Origin: Acinetobacter tianfuensis
GTDB lineage: Bacteria; Pseudomonadota; Gammaproteobacteria; Pseudomonadales; Moraxellaceae
NCBI RefSeq assembly: GCF_003611465.1
Contig: NZ_RAXV01000023.1
Span: forward strand, 1-61,253
Length of the DNA stretch: 61,253 bases
Direction of reading: 5' to 3'
This document shows, in pieces, positions 1-8,226 of this stretch (positions are counted from its first letter, which is position 1; each line of letters begins with the position of its first letter). The position numbers and the translations under genes are program-made. The notes under the pieces are model-generated. The model did no database searches. It was not told the DNA's origin and worked only from the letters and a program-made list of their open reading frames with translations.

Positions 1-48
1 GAAATAGAAAACGGAATCAGTAAAAAATATAAGCCACTCTTAGATCAT

Positions 49-474
49 TCAATCATCATCTGCTAAATCTGCTTTTAAAATTGCATTGTTAGAATTTTTT
101 AAGGCATATAGAAGCTGTCCCAGCAGAACATCTTTGTCGGCCAATGCAACAATGATCATGGGGTGATTTTTGGCAGGAACAGAGGATAAAATGGCTTTGC
201 CATTTTCTGCATCCAGAGTGATTGACTGGCAGCCAGTCAGATGAATTTCCTGAGTAAACGCACTAACCATAGCTAGGATAGAGCTGCTCACAGCTGCAAG
301 TTTGCCGTTATTGTAATGATCACGTTTATGGATACTTGCGAGTTCAAAGCCATCAGTAGAGCAGGCCATCACAAAGTTGACACCGCGTACATTGGATATA
401 ATATTGCTTAATTCTTGCTTGGCCTTTTGTAAAAGTTCAGGAGAAGCAGTGCGTTTTTCTTTAATATTAAACAT
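49..474 (-). CDS. Roadblock/LC7 domain protein (MglB-like), distal copy
   Basis: A 141-residue protein with the alternating helix/strand pattern of the Roadblock/LC7 fold, the family to which MglB and other small-GTPase partners belong. It has no signal peptide or membrane segment and should be cytoplasmic. It is the last gene of a minus-strand set and starts 9 bases after the GTPase gene ends, behind a strong AGGAGA ribosome binding site. By analogy with MglB it may bind or regulate the adjacent GTPase; that is inference. The second Roadblock gene in the set is shorter and clearly diverged, so the two are probably not interchangeable. Confidence 0.8.
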   Translation of the reverse strand: MFNIKEKRTASPELLQKAKQELSNIISNVRGVNFVMACSTDGFELASIHKRDHYNNGKLAAVSSSILAMVSAFTQEIHLTGCQSITLDAENGKAILSSVPAKNHPMIIVALADKDVLLGQLLYALKNSNNAILKADLADDD

Positions 475-483
475 AATTTCTCC

Positions 484-1026
484 TTAAGCGCTAATGTGGT
501 TAACTTCAACTGCTGTGATAAGTGCTTCTAGCAGCAGTAAAGCATCTTCTTTTTTTCGTGCATCGATAAAAAACAATGGTGAAAATAAATCTTGCTTAAT
601 AAGCCATTCTTTATAGATTGAAAGAGAGTGTGAACTGTCATGATCATCGACATGGGTAATGCCGATCGCAATATTGTCAGTATAATTCTGGAAGGTTTCT
701 AGGTAGCTTTCTAATTCCTGCAGGGGTTCTGCACTATTATGGTCAATCAGTATGATTGCACCGATAGCGCCTTTGCAGATAACAGGCCAAATGAAATCGA
801 AACGGTTTTGTCCTGGTGTGCCATATAAACCGATTTTGACTCCATCTTCTAAGGTCACTTCACCATAATCAATGCCAACGGTTGTTTGCATTTTTTCATG
901 ACTCGCCTGGTCGGTATTAAGTGCTTCTGTAAGCAGTACTGGAATATCTGATAAAGATCGAATGGCTTCCGTTTTTCCTGCACCCATCGTACCCGCAAAT
1001 ACAATTTTATATTGTTGTAGAATCAT
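484..1026 (-). CDS. MglA/COG2229-like small GTPase
   Basis: A 180-residue Ras-like GTPase. The P-loop is GTMGAGKT at residues 12-19, possible switch I threonines are at 48-49, and the switch II motif is YGTPGQ near 68-73, where the classical DxxG aspartate is absent, as in MglA and CvnD-type proteins. The usual NKxD base-recognition motif appears as THVD (124-127), so guanine specificity is predicted rather than certain. It lies between an unrecognised gene (17 bases upstream) and a Roadblock gene (9 bases downstream), the arrangement expected of a GTPase with its regulator. A GGAG ribosome binding site precedes the ATG. A role in polarity or surface behaviour would be inference from MglA. 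Confidence 0.8.
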   Translation of the reverse strand: MILQQYKIVFAGTMGAGKTEAIRSLSDIPVLLTEALNTDQASHEKMQTTVGIDYGEVTLEDGVKIGLYGTPGQNRFDFIWPVICKGAIGAIILIDHNSAEPLQELESYLETFQNYTDNIAIGITHVDDHDSSHSLSIYKEWLIKQDLFSPLFFIDARKKEDALLLLEALITAVEVNHISA

Positions 1027-1043
1027 ACAATATTCTCCATTTG

Positions 1044-2030
1044 TCAGAAGCCGAATTTTCTGCGTATTTTTCCGATGAAACTTTTGATTAAATTTTCTTC
1101 AGGTTTTTCTGCTGATTTTTCTGGCGGGTTGTAGTGATTGTCCCAAATATTAATTTTACTTAAATTTCCAGCTGCCATATTGGCCGCAATAAATTGGCGA
1201 ACAATTTTAAGCGGGATATTATGCTGTTCCGATATTTTGGATATTTTTGCGCCTTGTATAAAACAGGCAGATAATTGAAATATAAGTTTTCTATTCGTTT
1301 GATCTTGCGGTTTTGGCCAAAAATGAATACGGTAATGTCCATCTTCAGGTGCAATTTGATAAAAATTGGGTGAATTCCAAAATAGATTCCAAATCCAGTC
1401 TTGTAAAATGAAACTGTTTTTCCGTGTGACTTTTATTAAGTCTGTTGTTGATGCAAGATCATATTTAAATTGAAAATCTGTTTGGTACTGTTCGCGCTCA
1501 GCATTACAAAAAACTAAATTTTGGGCAATATCAATTACGCCTATCGGCCCAGAACTATCCGAAAGCATCAGTTTGCTATGTAATTCCGCATCATGCATCC
1601 CTCTAAAAAAACTTTCAGTGTATGGGTGATTGGCTGGAAGTATTGCATATTCTGCTTTATTTAAAGCAGGTGCAGCTTCATCTAAAGGAAGGGTGTAATC
1701 ATTATTAATAATGTATTGGTCTACCCATTGATTTAAATCATTAGAACTGTGTAGAGGAAGATATAAAGTATTATTTTCGAGTTTTCCTGAAAGGGAGCTG
1801 TTTTTCGCAATTTTTAGCCATGGAAATTTTTTATTATTTAAAATACGTTGAATTCCTTCAGTTTCAAAGAAATTTTCATGAATAAATAAGCAGTCTAAAT
1901 TAATATCTGTTGCTGTTTTCCATTGGATGTTGAATTTATTTTCTATAATATTGCTGAGCTGGCCTTTTAATTCTTCTGCATCGTGAATACTTAAACCAGA
2001 GATGGCAATATTAATATATTGCTTATTCAT
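1044..2030 (-). CDS. unrecognised protein of the Roadblock/GTPase module
   Basis: A 328-residue cytoplasmic protein that I do not recognise. The first 95 or so residues read like an alpha/beta domain of receiver type, but no phosphoacceptor pattern is evident. A middle part follows around residues 130-230, and residues 245-300 look like a small winged-helix or helix-turn-helix unit. The tail is basic. An AGAGAG ribosome binding site precedes the ATG. It sits between the first Roadblock gene and the GTPase, so it is likely an adaptor or output protein of the module. In Streptomyces conservons the comparable slot holds a DUF742 protein; a relationship is only a guess. Confidence 0.6.
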   Translation of the reverse strand: MNKQYINIAISGLSIHDAEELKGQLSNIIENKFNIQWKTATDINLDCLFIHENFFETEGIQRILNNKKFPWLKIAKNSSLSGKLENNTLYLPLHSSNDLNQWVDQYIINNDYTLPLDEAAPALNKAEYAILPANHPYTESFFRGMHDAELHSKLMLSDSSGPIGVIDIAQNLVFCNAEREQYQTDFQFKYDLASTTDLIKVTRKNSFILQDWIWNLFWNSPNFYQIAPEDGHYRIHFWPKPQDQTNRKLIFQLSACFIQGAKISKISEQHNIPLKIVRQFIAANMAAGNLSKINIWDNHYNPPEKSAEKPEENLIKSFIGKIRRKFGF

Positions 2031-2088
2031 TTTGATCTCTCTTTCAACTTGCTGTAAAAGTAATCTTCAAATTTTAGGAGAATAAAAA

Positions 2089-2122
2089 TCCCCCCTATGT
2101 ATTTGAACATCATAGGGGGGGC
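2089..2122 (-). terminator. hairpin inside the Roadblock/GTPase module
   Basis: The arms CCCCCCTATG and CATAGGGGGG face each other across an 11-base loop. On the minus strand they are followed by GATTTTTATT. This is a rho-independent terminator or attenuator placed between the first Roadblock gene and the three genes after it. It could make the first gene the most highly expressed of the set. Confidence 0.7.
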
Positions 2123-2128
2123 TAGAAA

Positions 2129-2488
2129 TCAACTGAAATCTAGATTTTTTTCATATGCTTTTAATTCATGGCGCGCCATTGCTAAGTTTGCTTTAGAACG
2201 GTCAAGTACCAAATATAGGAATACGTTTTCATTTTTTTCCAGCGGGCGGATTAAATGATACTGTTTTCCTAGTGTGATTAGAATGTCCACAATTGTGTCA
2301 TTTAAGTTCAGTGATTGCGCTACACGGCGTTTTGCGCGGACAACTTCTGTGTTTCCAGCTGCTGCCAGCTCAAGGTCAATATCACCGCCGCCTTGGGTCG
2401 CAAGTGCTAGACCGCTTTCACCGTCTACAAGTGCTGCTGCATGAAAACCATCAATACTTGTGAGTGAATCTAATGATACTTTAGCCAT
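2129..2488 (-). CDS. Roadblock/LC7 domain protein, promoter-proximal copy
   Basis: A 119-residue protein with a Roadblock/LC7 fold: an N-terminal helix, an [13 protein letters not shown] strand-turn, and a central helix with [12 protein letters not shown]. It is the first gene of the minus-strand module, with an AGAGAGA ribosome binding site. A sigma70-like promoter lies about 85 bases upstream and a terminator-like hairpin follows it directly. It may therefore be made in excess over the GTPase and the second Roadblock protein. MglB-type proteins act as GTPase-activating partners; whether this one does is not shown. Confidence 0.8.
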   Translation of the reverse strand: MAKVSLDSLTSIDGFHAAALVDGESGLALATQGGGDIDLELAAAGNTEVVRAKRRVAQSLNLNDTIVDILITLGKQYHLIRPLEKNENVFLYLVLDRSKANLAMARHELKAYEKNLDFS

Positions 2489-2572
2489 AGTTATTTCTCT
2501 CTTTTAGGTTATGCATGTTTATTTATTATGTTGAGCGGGTAATTAAGGTTTGTGGTTAATTACTTAATTTTT

Positions 2573-2600
2573 ATTATAGGAGGCGCAGTTCTCTTTTCAA
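2573..2600 (-). promoter_or_regulatory. sigma70-type promoter of the Roadblock/GTPase module
   Basis: On the minus strand a -35 box TTGAAA and a perfect -10 box TATAAT are separated by 16 bases. They are directed toward the gene at 2129-2488, giving a predicted leader of about 80 bases. The AT-rich stretch from 2601 to 2861 holds no gene that I can support. Confidence 0.6.
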
Positions 2601-2861
2601 TCAAATTATTTTAATACGTTAATAATGAATTATTTTTTGTATGCTTAAGTTAAGATTTGCTACAGGCTTTTTGTGAGCAGATTCGCATTTTTGATATTAA
2701 AATGGTTGGAAAACCAACTAAATTAATAAGTTTTAAAGCTTAAATTACAATGTAAATAAATGTAACCAGATTTCAAAATGCTTGAAATTTTGCTTTTAAT
2801 TAAATTTATTTTACAAAAGTTAACAAAGTTTCGGTTTTAATAAGCGTAGTGTATTTGCAAT

Positions 2862-2891
2862 AAAAAAGATCAGCAAATGCTGATCTTTTTT
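2862..2891 (-). terminator. rho-independent terminator after the sspAB operon
   Basis: A perfect 8-bp stem (GATCAGCA/TGCTGATC) with a 2-base loop is flanked by A6 and T6, so it can act on both strands. It lies just past the stop of the tail-anchored gene at 2917. Confidence 0.85.
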
Positions 2892-2916
2892 ATTATATCT
2901 GCCGTATATGCTTAAT

Positions 2917-3561
2917 TTACACAAACATTTTGCAAGCTGCTGAGTATAAAAACCATAAAATGATCACTGCTACAGCGGGTTCTAAAACTTTTGACCATGC
3001 AGGAATGGCTGGGGTTGAAGCCGTGTGTTCTGTATCGGTATGTGATTGGTTAACCATGTGATTGAATTCCTTCATTGTTGCTTCTAATGATAGCTCTTCT
3101 TGCTGAATTGGTTTAGAGCCTTTCAGTTCTATTAGTTGATTTGTTGACCAAACCCAATCATCAGACTGCCCTGACAGGTGTTCAATTTGCCCAAGAAGAA
3201 GCTCTCGAACACTGCTTAAATTGAGGCCGCCAGTATCATGAAGCTGTTTGAGTTCATGCAGCTGCAGTGAAAAAATAGTGCTGGTTAATTCTTCAAGCTG
3301 AAATAGAGGCAAGGCAGATTTATTTTCAGCTGAAGTTGTCAGGTGGCGGGAAACCTCTTGTATATATAGCGGATCAGGGTGGGTGATTTCCTGATAAACT
3401 TTTGTATCATTTTCACGCCATTGACGAATAAGCTCACCAAGGGTCAGTGTGTTGATTTCCTGAATATGCTCAAGGCGCTCACTGCGGGGAAGTTTGCTTA
3501 AAAGCTCTGGCTTTTGATTGTCTATTTGCGCTGTAAAATATTGTACTAAGTCAAAAGCCAT
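2917..3561 (-). CDS. tail-anchored protein of unknown function, sspAB operon
   Basis: A 214-residue, largely helical and acidic cytoplasmic protein with one hydrophobic segment at the very C-terminus (about residues 190-212), so it is probably tail-anchored in the inner membrane. I recognise no domain. It starts 19 bases after sspB and ends at a strong terminator, so it is probably transcribed with sspA and sspB. That context hints at a link to proteolysis or stringent response, but no motif supports a specific job. Confidence 0.65.
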   Translation of the reverse strand: MAFDLVQYFTAQIDNQKPELLSKLPRSERLEHIQEINTLTLGELIRQWRENDTKVYQEITHPDPLYIQEVSRHLTTSAENKSALPLFQLEELTSTIFSLQLHELKQLHDTGGLNLSSVRELLLGQIEHLSGQSDDWVWSTNQLIELKGSKPIQQEELSLEATMKEFNHMVNQSHTDTEHTASTPAIPAWSKVLEPAVAVIILWFLYSAACKMFV

Positions 3562-3580
3562 ATCATCACTCCATATTTTT

Positions 3581-4009
3581 TTAATCTAGCAGCCTTAAGC
3601 TAGGTTTCTTTTTCGGCTGCTCGGCTTGTTCTTCATTGCTTGATTTTAAAGCATTCTTATCATTTTGGATATGCTCGTACTCGCTTGGGTCGAAGAAAAG
3701 CCCTTGGCTGTTTTCCCGGGCATAAATGCCAATTAATGCTGAAAGCGGGATATATAAATCACGTGATACACCGCCAAAGCGTGCAGAGAATGTAATTGCT
3801 TCGTTACTCATGTGCAGGGCATGCACGGCATGAGGCGCTAAATTTAAAGTAATTTGACCATCTTGAATAAATTGTTCCGGCACCATGGTATTTGGCTGAG
3901 TTGCATCGACTAAGATGTGAGGTGTTAATTGGTTATCGCAAATCCATTCGTATATTGCGCGCGCAAGATAGGGGCGTGTAGGTGAAACATTCAACTCTTG
4001 TTCTGACAT
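3581..4009 (-). CDS. sspB: ClpXP adaptor SspB
   Basis: A 142-residue match to SspB, which delivers ssrA-tagged and other substrates to ClpXP. The folded substrate-binding domain spans about residues 5-110 and includes TRPYLARAIYEW and FGGVSRDLYIP. A flexible charged linker leads to the C-terminal PSLRLLD, the equivalent of the ClpX-docking tail (PALRVVK-like in E. coli). It lies 8 bases downstream of sspA, as in most gammaproteobacteria. Confidence 0.95.
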   Translation of the reverse strand: MSEQELNVSPTRPYLARAIYEWICDNQLTPHILVDATQPNTMVPEQFIQDGQITLNLAPHAVHALHMSNEAITFSARFGGVSRDLYIPLSALIGIYARENSQGLFFDPSEYEHIQNDKNALKSSNEEQAEQPKKKPSLRLLD

Positions 4010-4017
4010 GATAAGGC

Positions 4018-4671
4018 CTATGGATGTGTTAGAAATTCGCTATAGCGTGTTTTTTCCTGCAATGTCAAAGACTTAGTGAATGCAGGGCGGCTAAATATAC
4101 GTTGGCGGTATAGTAAAATTGGGCGGCAATGCTTTGCAGGCAATTCAATCCCCATGGATTTTAGACGTAAAAAGATAGGGGCTAACATGCAGTCTAAAAT
4201 GCTGAATTGTTCAGACATGAAGTAAGGAAAATGCTGAAACAAAGGCGTTAGTGAAATAAGGGTATCTCGAAGTTTTTGCTGCGCTTGCTCTTTTGCTTTT
4301 AGATCGAGTGTATCTGGGTGGCGAAGCATGATATCTGCAAGTTTCAGCCAGTCTTGCTCAAAGCGCCAAACATATTGGCGCTGCTCTGCACGAGGCATGG
4401 GGGCATCTGCATACAGTTTATTTTGACGGTAGCGGTCATCCAGATATTCGGCAATAATACTGCTGTTATAGAGTTTTAGGCCATTTTCAATCATCATCGG
4501 AAGTTGATTGTAGGGATTTAAACTCGCAAGATCTTCGTCTTCATCATCAGCAATAATTAAATTATGTTTGATTTGCTTCTCTGCAAGTACATAGCGTATC
4601 CAGTGTGAGCGAAAGTCATCCGCATGACTGTAAAGCGTAATCCCTTGGAGAGGTGCATTTTCGACTGACAT
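4018..4671 (-). CDS. sspA: stringent starvation protein A
   Basis: A 217-residue glutathione S-transferase-fold protein. The N-terminal thioredoxin-like domain begins TLYSHADDFRSHWIRYVLAE, where classical GSTs would have a catalytic residue, and is followed by an all-helical domain. SspA binds RNA polymerase and alters promoter use in starvation and acid stress; it has no GST activity in E. coli. It is the first gene of sspA-sspB and the tail-anchored gene. The leader contains no motif that I could assign. Confidence 0.93.
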   Translation of the reverse strand: MSVENAPLQGITLYSHADDFRSHWIRYVLAEKQIKHNLIIADDEDEDLASLNPYNQLPMMIENGLKLYNSSIIAEYLDDRYRQNKLYADAPMPRAEQRQYVWRFEQDWLKLADIMLRHPDTLDLKAKEQAQQKLRDTLISLTPLFQHFPYFMSEQFSILDCMLAPIFLRLKSMGIELPAKHCRPILLYRQRIFSRPAFTKSLTLQEKTRYSEFLTHP

Positions 4672-4829
4672 AATCCGAGACGATGAGAAATGAATAAGAT
4701 AGGATACTAAAATTAGACAGTAAAATCACGGAGACTTTAGCAATATCAATGCCGCTACAGTGAAAATTACAGTTTTGTTTTATTTTATCTGATAGATTGG
4801 CATGTCATTCATTTACCCGATCATCACGC

Positions 4830-5060
4830 ATGATGACCATTGCACTTTTACAAAAATTATTATTTTTCGCTGCTGTTATTTTTATGGGCATTGGCTTTTA
4901 TACGGCACTCGCTGGAGGTTATGCCTCTGATTATGGCGCAGAGGATGATAGCCCTGAACAAAAAAGTAAAATTACCATTTGTACAATTACACTAACACTG
5001 TCGGTTATATGCTTAATTGCGAGTTTGGGTCTCTTTGTTTATCGGATCGTTTCTATTTGA
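4830..5060 (+). CDS. small two-helix membrane protein
   Basis: A 76-residue protein if the ATGATG start is used. A TTG 33 bases upstream would give 87 residues, but it adds a poorly hydrophobic extension. Two membrane segments are visible (about residues 8-28 and 51-73), separated by an acidic loop with DYGAEDDSPEQKSK. Function is unknown. It is divergent from sspA and convergent with rpsI, sharing a bidirectional terminator with it. Confidence 0.6.
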   Translation: MMTIALLQKLLFFAAVIFMGIGFYTALAGGYASDYGAEDDSPEQKSKITICTITLTLSVICLIASLGLFVYRIVSI

Positions 5061-5085
5061 TTCATTTTCATAAAAATCAAGATAT

Positions 5086-5116
5086 AAAAAAACCTTGGCA
5101 TAAGCCAAGGTTTTTT
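5086..5116. terminator. bidirectional terminator before rpsI
   Basis: The stem CCTTGGC/GCCAAGG has an ATAA loop and is flanked by A7 and T6. It serves both the small membrane gene on the plus strand and rplM-rpsI on the minus strand. Confidence 0.9.
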
Positions 5117-5135
5117 GTCCGATTCGGTAAACGAA

Positions 5136-5522
5136 TTAACGTTTAGAGAATTGAGGACGTTTACGCGCTTTACGTAAACCAAGTTTCTTACGTTCAACTT
5201 CACGAGCATCACGAGTAACGAAACCAGCTTGACGAAGAGCAGGTTTAAGAGTTTCGTCAGAAGCGATCAATGCGCGAGTAATACCGTGACGGATTGCGCC
5301 TGCTTGACCGCCGATACCGCCGCCAGCAACAGTGATGTAAAGATCATATTTTTCAGTAGCTTCTAAAAGCTCAAGTGGTTGGTTAACAACCATACGAGCA
5401 GTTTCACGACCGAAATATTGTTCTAAAGAACGGTTGTTGATTACGAGTTTACCAGTACCAGCTGATAGGAAAACACGTGCAGTTGCGGTCTTACGGCGAC
5501 CTGTACCATAATTAGTAGCCAT
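5136..5522 (-). CDS. rpsI: 30S ribosomal protein S9
   Basis: 128 residues, full length. It begins with the canonical [16 protein letters not shown] and ends in the basic RKRPQFSKR tail that reaches into the ribosomal P site. It follows rplM by 12 bases, the near-universal L13-S9 operon. Confidence 0.99.
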   Translation of the reverse strand: MATNYGTGRRKTATARVFLSAGTGKLVINNRSLEQYFGRETARMVVNQPLELLEATEKYDLYITVAGGGIGGQAGAIRHGITRALIASDETLKPALRQAGFVTRDAREVERKKLGLRKARKRPQFSKR

Positions 5523-5534
5523 GTGCTGTATCCC

Positions 5535-5963
5535 TTAGATGTCCAAAACTTGTGGCTGTTGAGCAGCGTGTGGATGCTGAGTACCTGCATACACTTTCAT
5601 TTTCTTGATCATTGCATAACCAAGAGGACCTTTTGGCAACATACCTTTAACAGCTTTTTCTAAAACTGCTTCTGGTTTGTGAGCGATTAACTTTTCAAAG
5701 TTAGTTTCGCGGATACCACCAGGGAAGCCAGTGTGGCGATAGTATTTCTTATCAAGCGCTTTTTTACCAGTCACTTGAATTTCTTCAGCATTGATAACAA
5801 CGATGTAGTCGCCAGTGTCAACGTGAGGAGTATAAGAAGTTTTGTGCTTACCGCGTAAACGACGAGCGATTTCAGTCGCAAGGCGACCTAAAGTTTTGCC
5901 AGAAGCATCAACAACGTACCAGTCGTGTTGAACTTCAGCTGGCTTAGCGCTGAGAGTTTTCAT
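5535..5963 (-). CDS. rplM: 50S ribosomal protein L13
   Basis: 142 residues, full length, with the typical start [19 protein letters not shown] and the family signature around [13 protein letters not shown]. It is the first gene of rplM-rpsI. A promoter and a stable hairpin lie in the 90 bases upstream. In E. coli L13 represses its own operon through the mRNA leader, so this leader may do the same. Confidence 0.99.
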   Translation of the reverse strand: MKTLSAKPAEVQHDWYVVDASGKTLGRLATEIARRLRGKHKTSYTPHVDTGDYIVVINAEEIQVTGKKALDKKYYRHTGFPGGIRETNFEKLIAHKPEAVLEKAVKGMLPKGPLGYAMIKKMKVYAGTQHPHAAQQPQVLDI

Positions 5964-5986
5964 TAAACCACTACCTATTATAGTTG

Positions 5987-6012
5987 GTTTGGACTATGGA
6001 ATCTGTCCAAAC
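5987..6012 (-). promoter_or_regulatory. hairpin in the rplM leader
   Basis: A perfect 8-bp inverted repeat, GTTTGGAC/GTCCAAAC, with a 10-base loop. It lies 24-49 bases upstream of the rplM start and close to the predicted transcript 5' end. It could be the L13 autoregulatory site or a stabilising 5' hairpin. Confidence 0.5.
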
Positions 6013-6025
6013 AAAAGGAGACGCG

Positions 6026-6054
6026 ATTCTAAACGAATATGTGAAGAATCACAA
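6026..6054 (-). promoter_or_regulatory. rplM-rpsI promoter
   Basis: Minus-strand -35 TTGTGA and -10 TAGAAT are separated by exactly 17 bases, placing the transcript start about 57 bases upstream of rplM. The stretch from 6055 to 6327 holds no gene that I can support. Confidence 0.6.
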
Positions 6055-6327
6055 ATGAAAATATCAAATTTCAAGCGCTGTATTGTAGTATATTTCTTCA
6101 GCAATAAACAGCATATAGTTCAGAAATGCGAAAAAAAGCAGATAAAAAGAAAGTCTGCCAAACATTAATCTCATAAAAACTTCATCTGAAGCTTTATTTT
6201 GGCTGATTACAAATCCTCCGCTTTATATTTTAGTCATTCGGCGTTAGTGCATTATGGTCATTGCATTGATTTAAATACATTCAATTTCAAATCATCCTAT
6301 ATAGGCTGCACAGTTTTATTTTTAATT

Positions 6328-6355
6328 TTGGCCCTTTGTTTTTAGAAAATATAAT
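6328..6355 (+). promoter_or_regulatory. putative pdxA promoter
   Basis: A perfect -10 TATAAT follows a weak -35 (TTGGCC) at 16 bases, predicting a leader of about 52 bases before pdxA. A second TATAAT at 6380 lacks a convincing -35. Confidence 0.4.
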
Positions 6356-6414
6356 TAAGCCCGTCATGCGTATCCCACAGTATAATAAGCCTATTGCACA
6401 TACAGGATAAACGC

Positions 6415-7383
6415 ATGCTGCCTTTATATATTACTAGCGGTGAACCTGCAGGTATTGGTCCAGATATCTGTTTAAGTTTGGCCAGCCGTGCGGATGAACG
6501 TCCTATCGTAGTTTTGGCGGATGTTGATATGCTGAGGGCGCGGGCTGAAGTGCTGAATCAGACTGTTGAGCTGATTGATTATCAGGGGCAGGCTGAGTCA
6601 GCGCAGATTGGTCAGCTGTATGTTGAGCATGTGCCTTTGGCTGAACATGTGATTTTGGGTGAGCTGAATCCTAACAATGCAGCGTATGTGCTGGAACAAT
6701 TAAGGCGCTCTGCTGATTATGCCATGTCAGGTAAAAGCGCAGGAGTAACCACAGCGCCTGTACAGAAATCTATTATCAATGAGGCTGGAATTCATTTCAG
6801 CGGCCATACCGAATATTATCAAGAGTTTGCTGGTGTTCCTCGCGTAGTGATGATGCTTGCGACCAAGACTTTGCGTGTTGCGCTTGCAACGACGCATTTG
6901 CCGCTGCGAGATGTGCCTGATGCAATTACTAAAGAGCGTTTGCATCAAGTGATTGATATTCTCATTCATGATTTAAAAACAAAATTTAAAAAAGATCAGC
7001 CGCGTATTTTGGTTTGCGGCTTGAACCCGCATGCAGGGGAAGATGGCTATTTGGGCATGGAAGAGATAGAGGTGATTAATCCTGTGCTTGAGTCTTATCG
7101 GGCGCAAGGTATTGAGATGAGCCTAAGCTTACCTGCCGATACGTTGTTTACACCTGAAAATTTAAAAGATGCAGATGCAGTTTTAGCGATGTATCACGAT
7201 CAGGGTCTACCTGTGTTAAAATCACAGGGCTTTGGTGAAGCCATCAATATTACTTTAGGCTTGCCGTTTATCCGCACCTCTGTCGATCACGGCACAGCGC
7301 TCTCCCTCGCAGGCACAGGCCTTGCGAAATGCTCTAGCTTGCATGTGGCTGTGGATCTTGCGCTGGATTTAGCGCGTCAGTGA
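6415..7383 (+). CDS. pdxA: 4-hydroxythreonine-4-phosphate dehydrogenase
   Basis: 322 residues from the ATG at 6415, which has AGGA at good spacing and places the family start LPLYITSGEPAGIGPD at the N-terminus. It oxidises 4-phosphohydroxy-L-threonine with NAD in vitamin B6 synthesis. Visible motifs are SGHTEYYQEF, AMYHDQGLPVLK and VDHGTALSLAGTG, which carry metal and substrate ligands. It is followed by rsmA and apaH, the conserved pdxA-rsmA-apaH order, but surA is not present upstream. Confidence 0.97.
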   Translation: MLPLYITSGEPAGIGPDICLSLASRADERPIVVLADVDMLRARAEVLNQTVELIDYQGQAESAQIGQLYVEHVPLAEHVILGELNPNNAAYVLEQLRRSADYAMSGKSAGVTTAPVQKSIINEAGIHFSGHTEYYQEFAGVPRVVMMLATKTLRVALATTHLPLRDVPDAITKERLHQVIDILIHDLKTKFKKDQPRILVCGLNPHAGEDGYLGMEEIEVINPVLESYRAQGIEMSLSLPADTLFTPENLKDADAVLAMYHDQGLPVLKSQGFGEAINITLGLPFIRTSVDHGTALSLAGTGLAKCSSLHVAVDLALDLARQ

Positions 7384-7413
7384 TTTTGTCTTATTTACAC
7401 GTTGGAAATGTCT

Positions 7414-8226
7414 ATGTATCAGATTAATGCCTTAAACCCGAAAGATGAAGGGCACCACACGCGCAAGCGTTTCGGGCAGAACTTCTTACATGACCAGCGT
7501 GTCATTGCAAAAATTGTGCGCTCGGTTAATCCGCGTACAGGAGACAATATTGTTGAAATTGGCCCTGGTTTGGCAGCCTTAACATCACCTTTAATCGGTG
7601 AGTGTGATGCTTTAACTGTTGTGGAGCTTGACCGTGATTTGGCTGCTGGGCTGCCAGGCCGTGTACCGCACCCTGAGCGTTTGACCATAGTAGAAACAGA
7701 TGCTTTGAAATACGACTTTACTGAGCTGTTTCAAGAAGGACGTCCGCTGCGTGTTGTGGGCAACTTGCCGTATAACATTTCTACACCGCTGTTATTTCAT
7801 CTCTTGGAATTTGGCGACAAAGTGAAAGACATGCACTTTATGCTGCAAAAAGAGGTTGTTGACCGTATTACGGCATCACCGAATACGAAGGAATATGGCC
7901 GTTTGTCAGTCATGATTCAGTATTATTGCAAGCCGACGTTTTTATTTGAAGTACCGCCAGGTTCGTTCAATCCGCCGCCAAAAGTTACATCTGCAGTGTT
8001 CCGTTTAGAACCTTATGCAGACAAGCCAATTGTGGCAAAAAATGAAAAAGCTTTAGCGCGTTTAGTGTCGCATGTCTTTACGCAGCGCCGCAAAACTTTA
8101 CGCAACAGTTTAAAAGGCATGCTGGCTGAAGACGGTTTTGAAAAGGCAGGTGTTGATCCAATGGCGCGTCCTGAAACACTGACTTTAGCGCAGTTTGTTG
8201 CGCTTGCTGATCAAGTGATTAACTGA
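7414..8226 (+). CDS. rsmA: 16S rRNA (A1518/A1519) dimethyltransferase
   Basis: 270 residues. It dimethylates two adjacent adenines near the 3' end of 16S rRNA and confers kasugamycin sensitivity. Motifs include RKRFGQNFLHD at the N-terminus, the SAM-binding EIGPGLAALTSPL, and the catalytic NLPYNIS near residues 115-125. I use the ATG at 7414; an in-frame ATG at 7408 is also possible because GGAA lies close to both. It begins 30 bases after pdxA and overlaps apaH by one base. Confidence 0.97.
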   Translation: MYQINALNPKDEGHHTRKRFGQNFLHDQRVIAKIVRSVNPRTGDNIVEIGPGLAALTSPLIGECDALTVVELDRDLAAGLPGRVPHPERLTIVETDALKYDFTELFQEGRPLRVVGNLPYNISTPLLFHLLEFGDKVKDMHFMLQKEVVDRITASPNTKEYGRLSVMIQYYCKPTFLFEVPPGSFNPPPKVTSAVFRLEPYADKPIVAKNEKALARLVSHVFTQRRKTLRNSLKGMLAEDGFEKAGVDPMARPETLTLAQFVALADQVIN

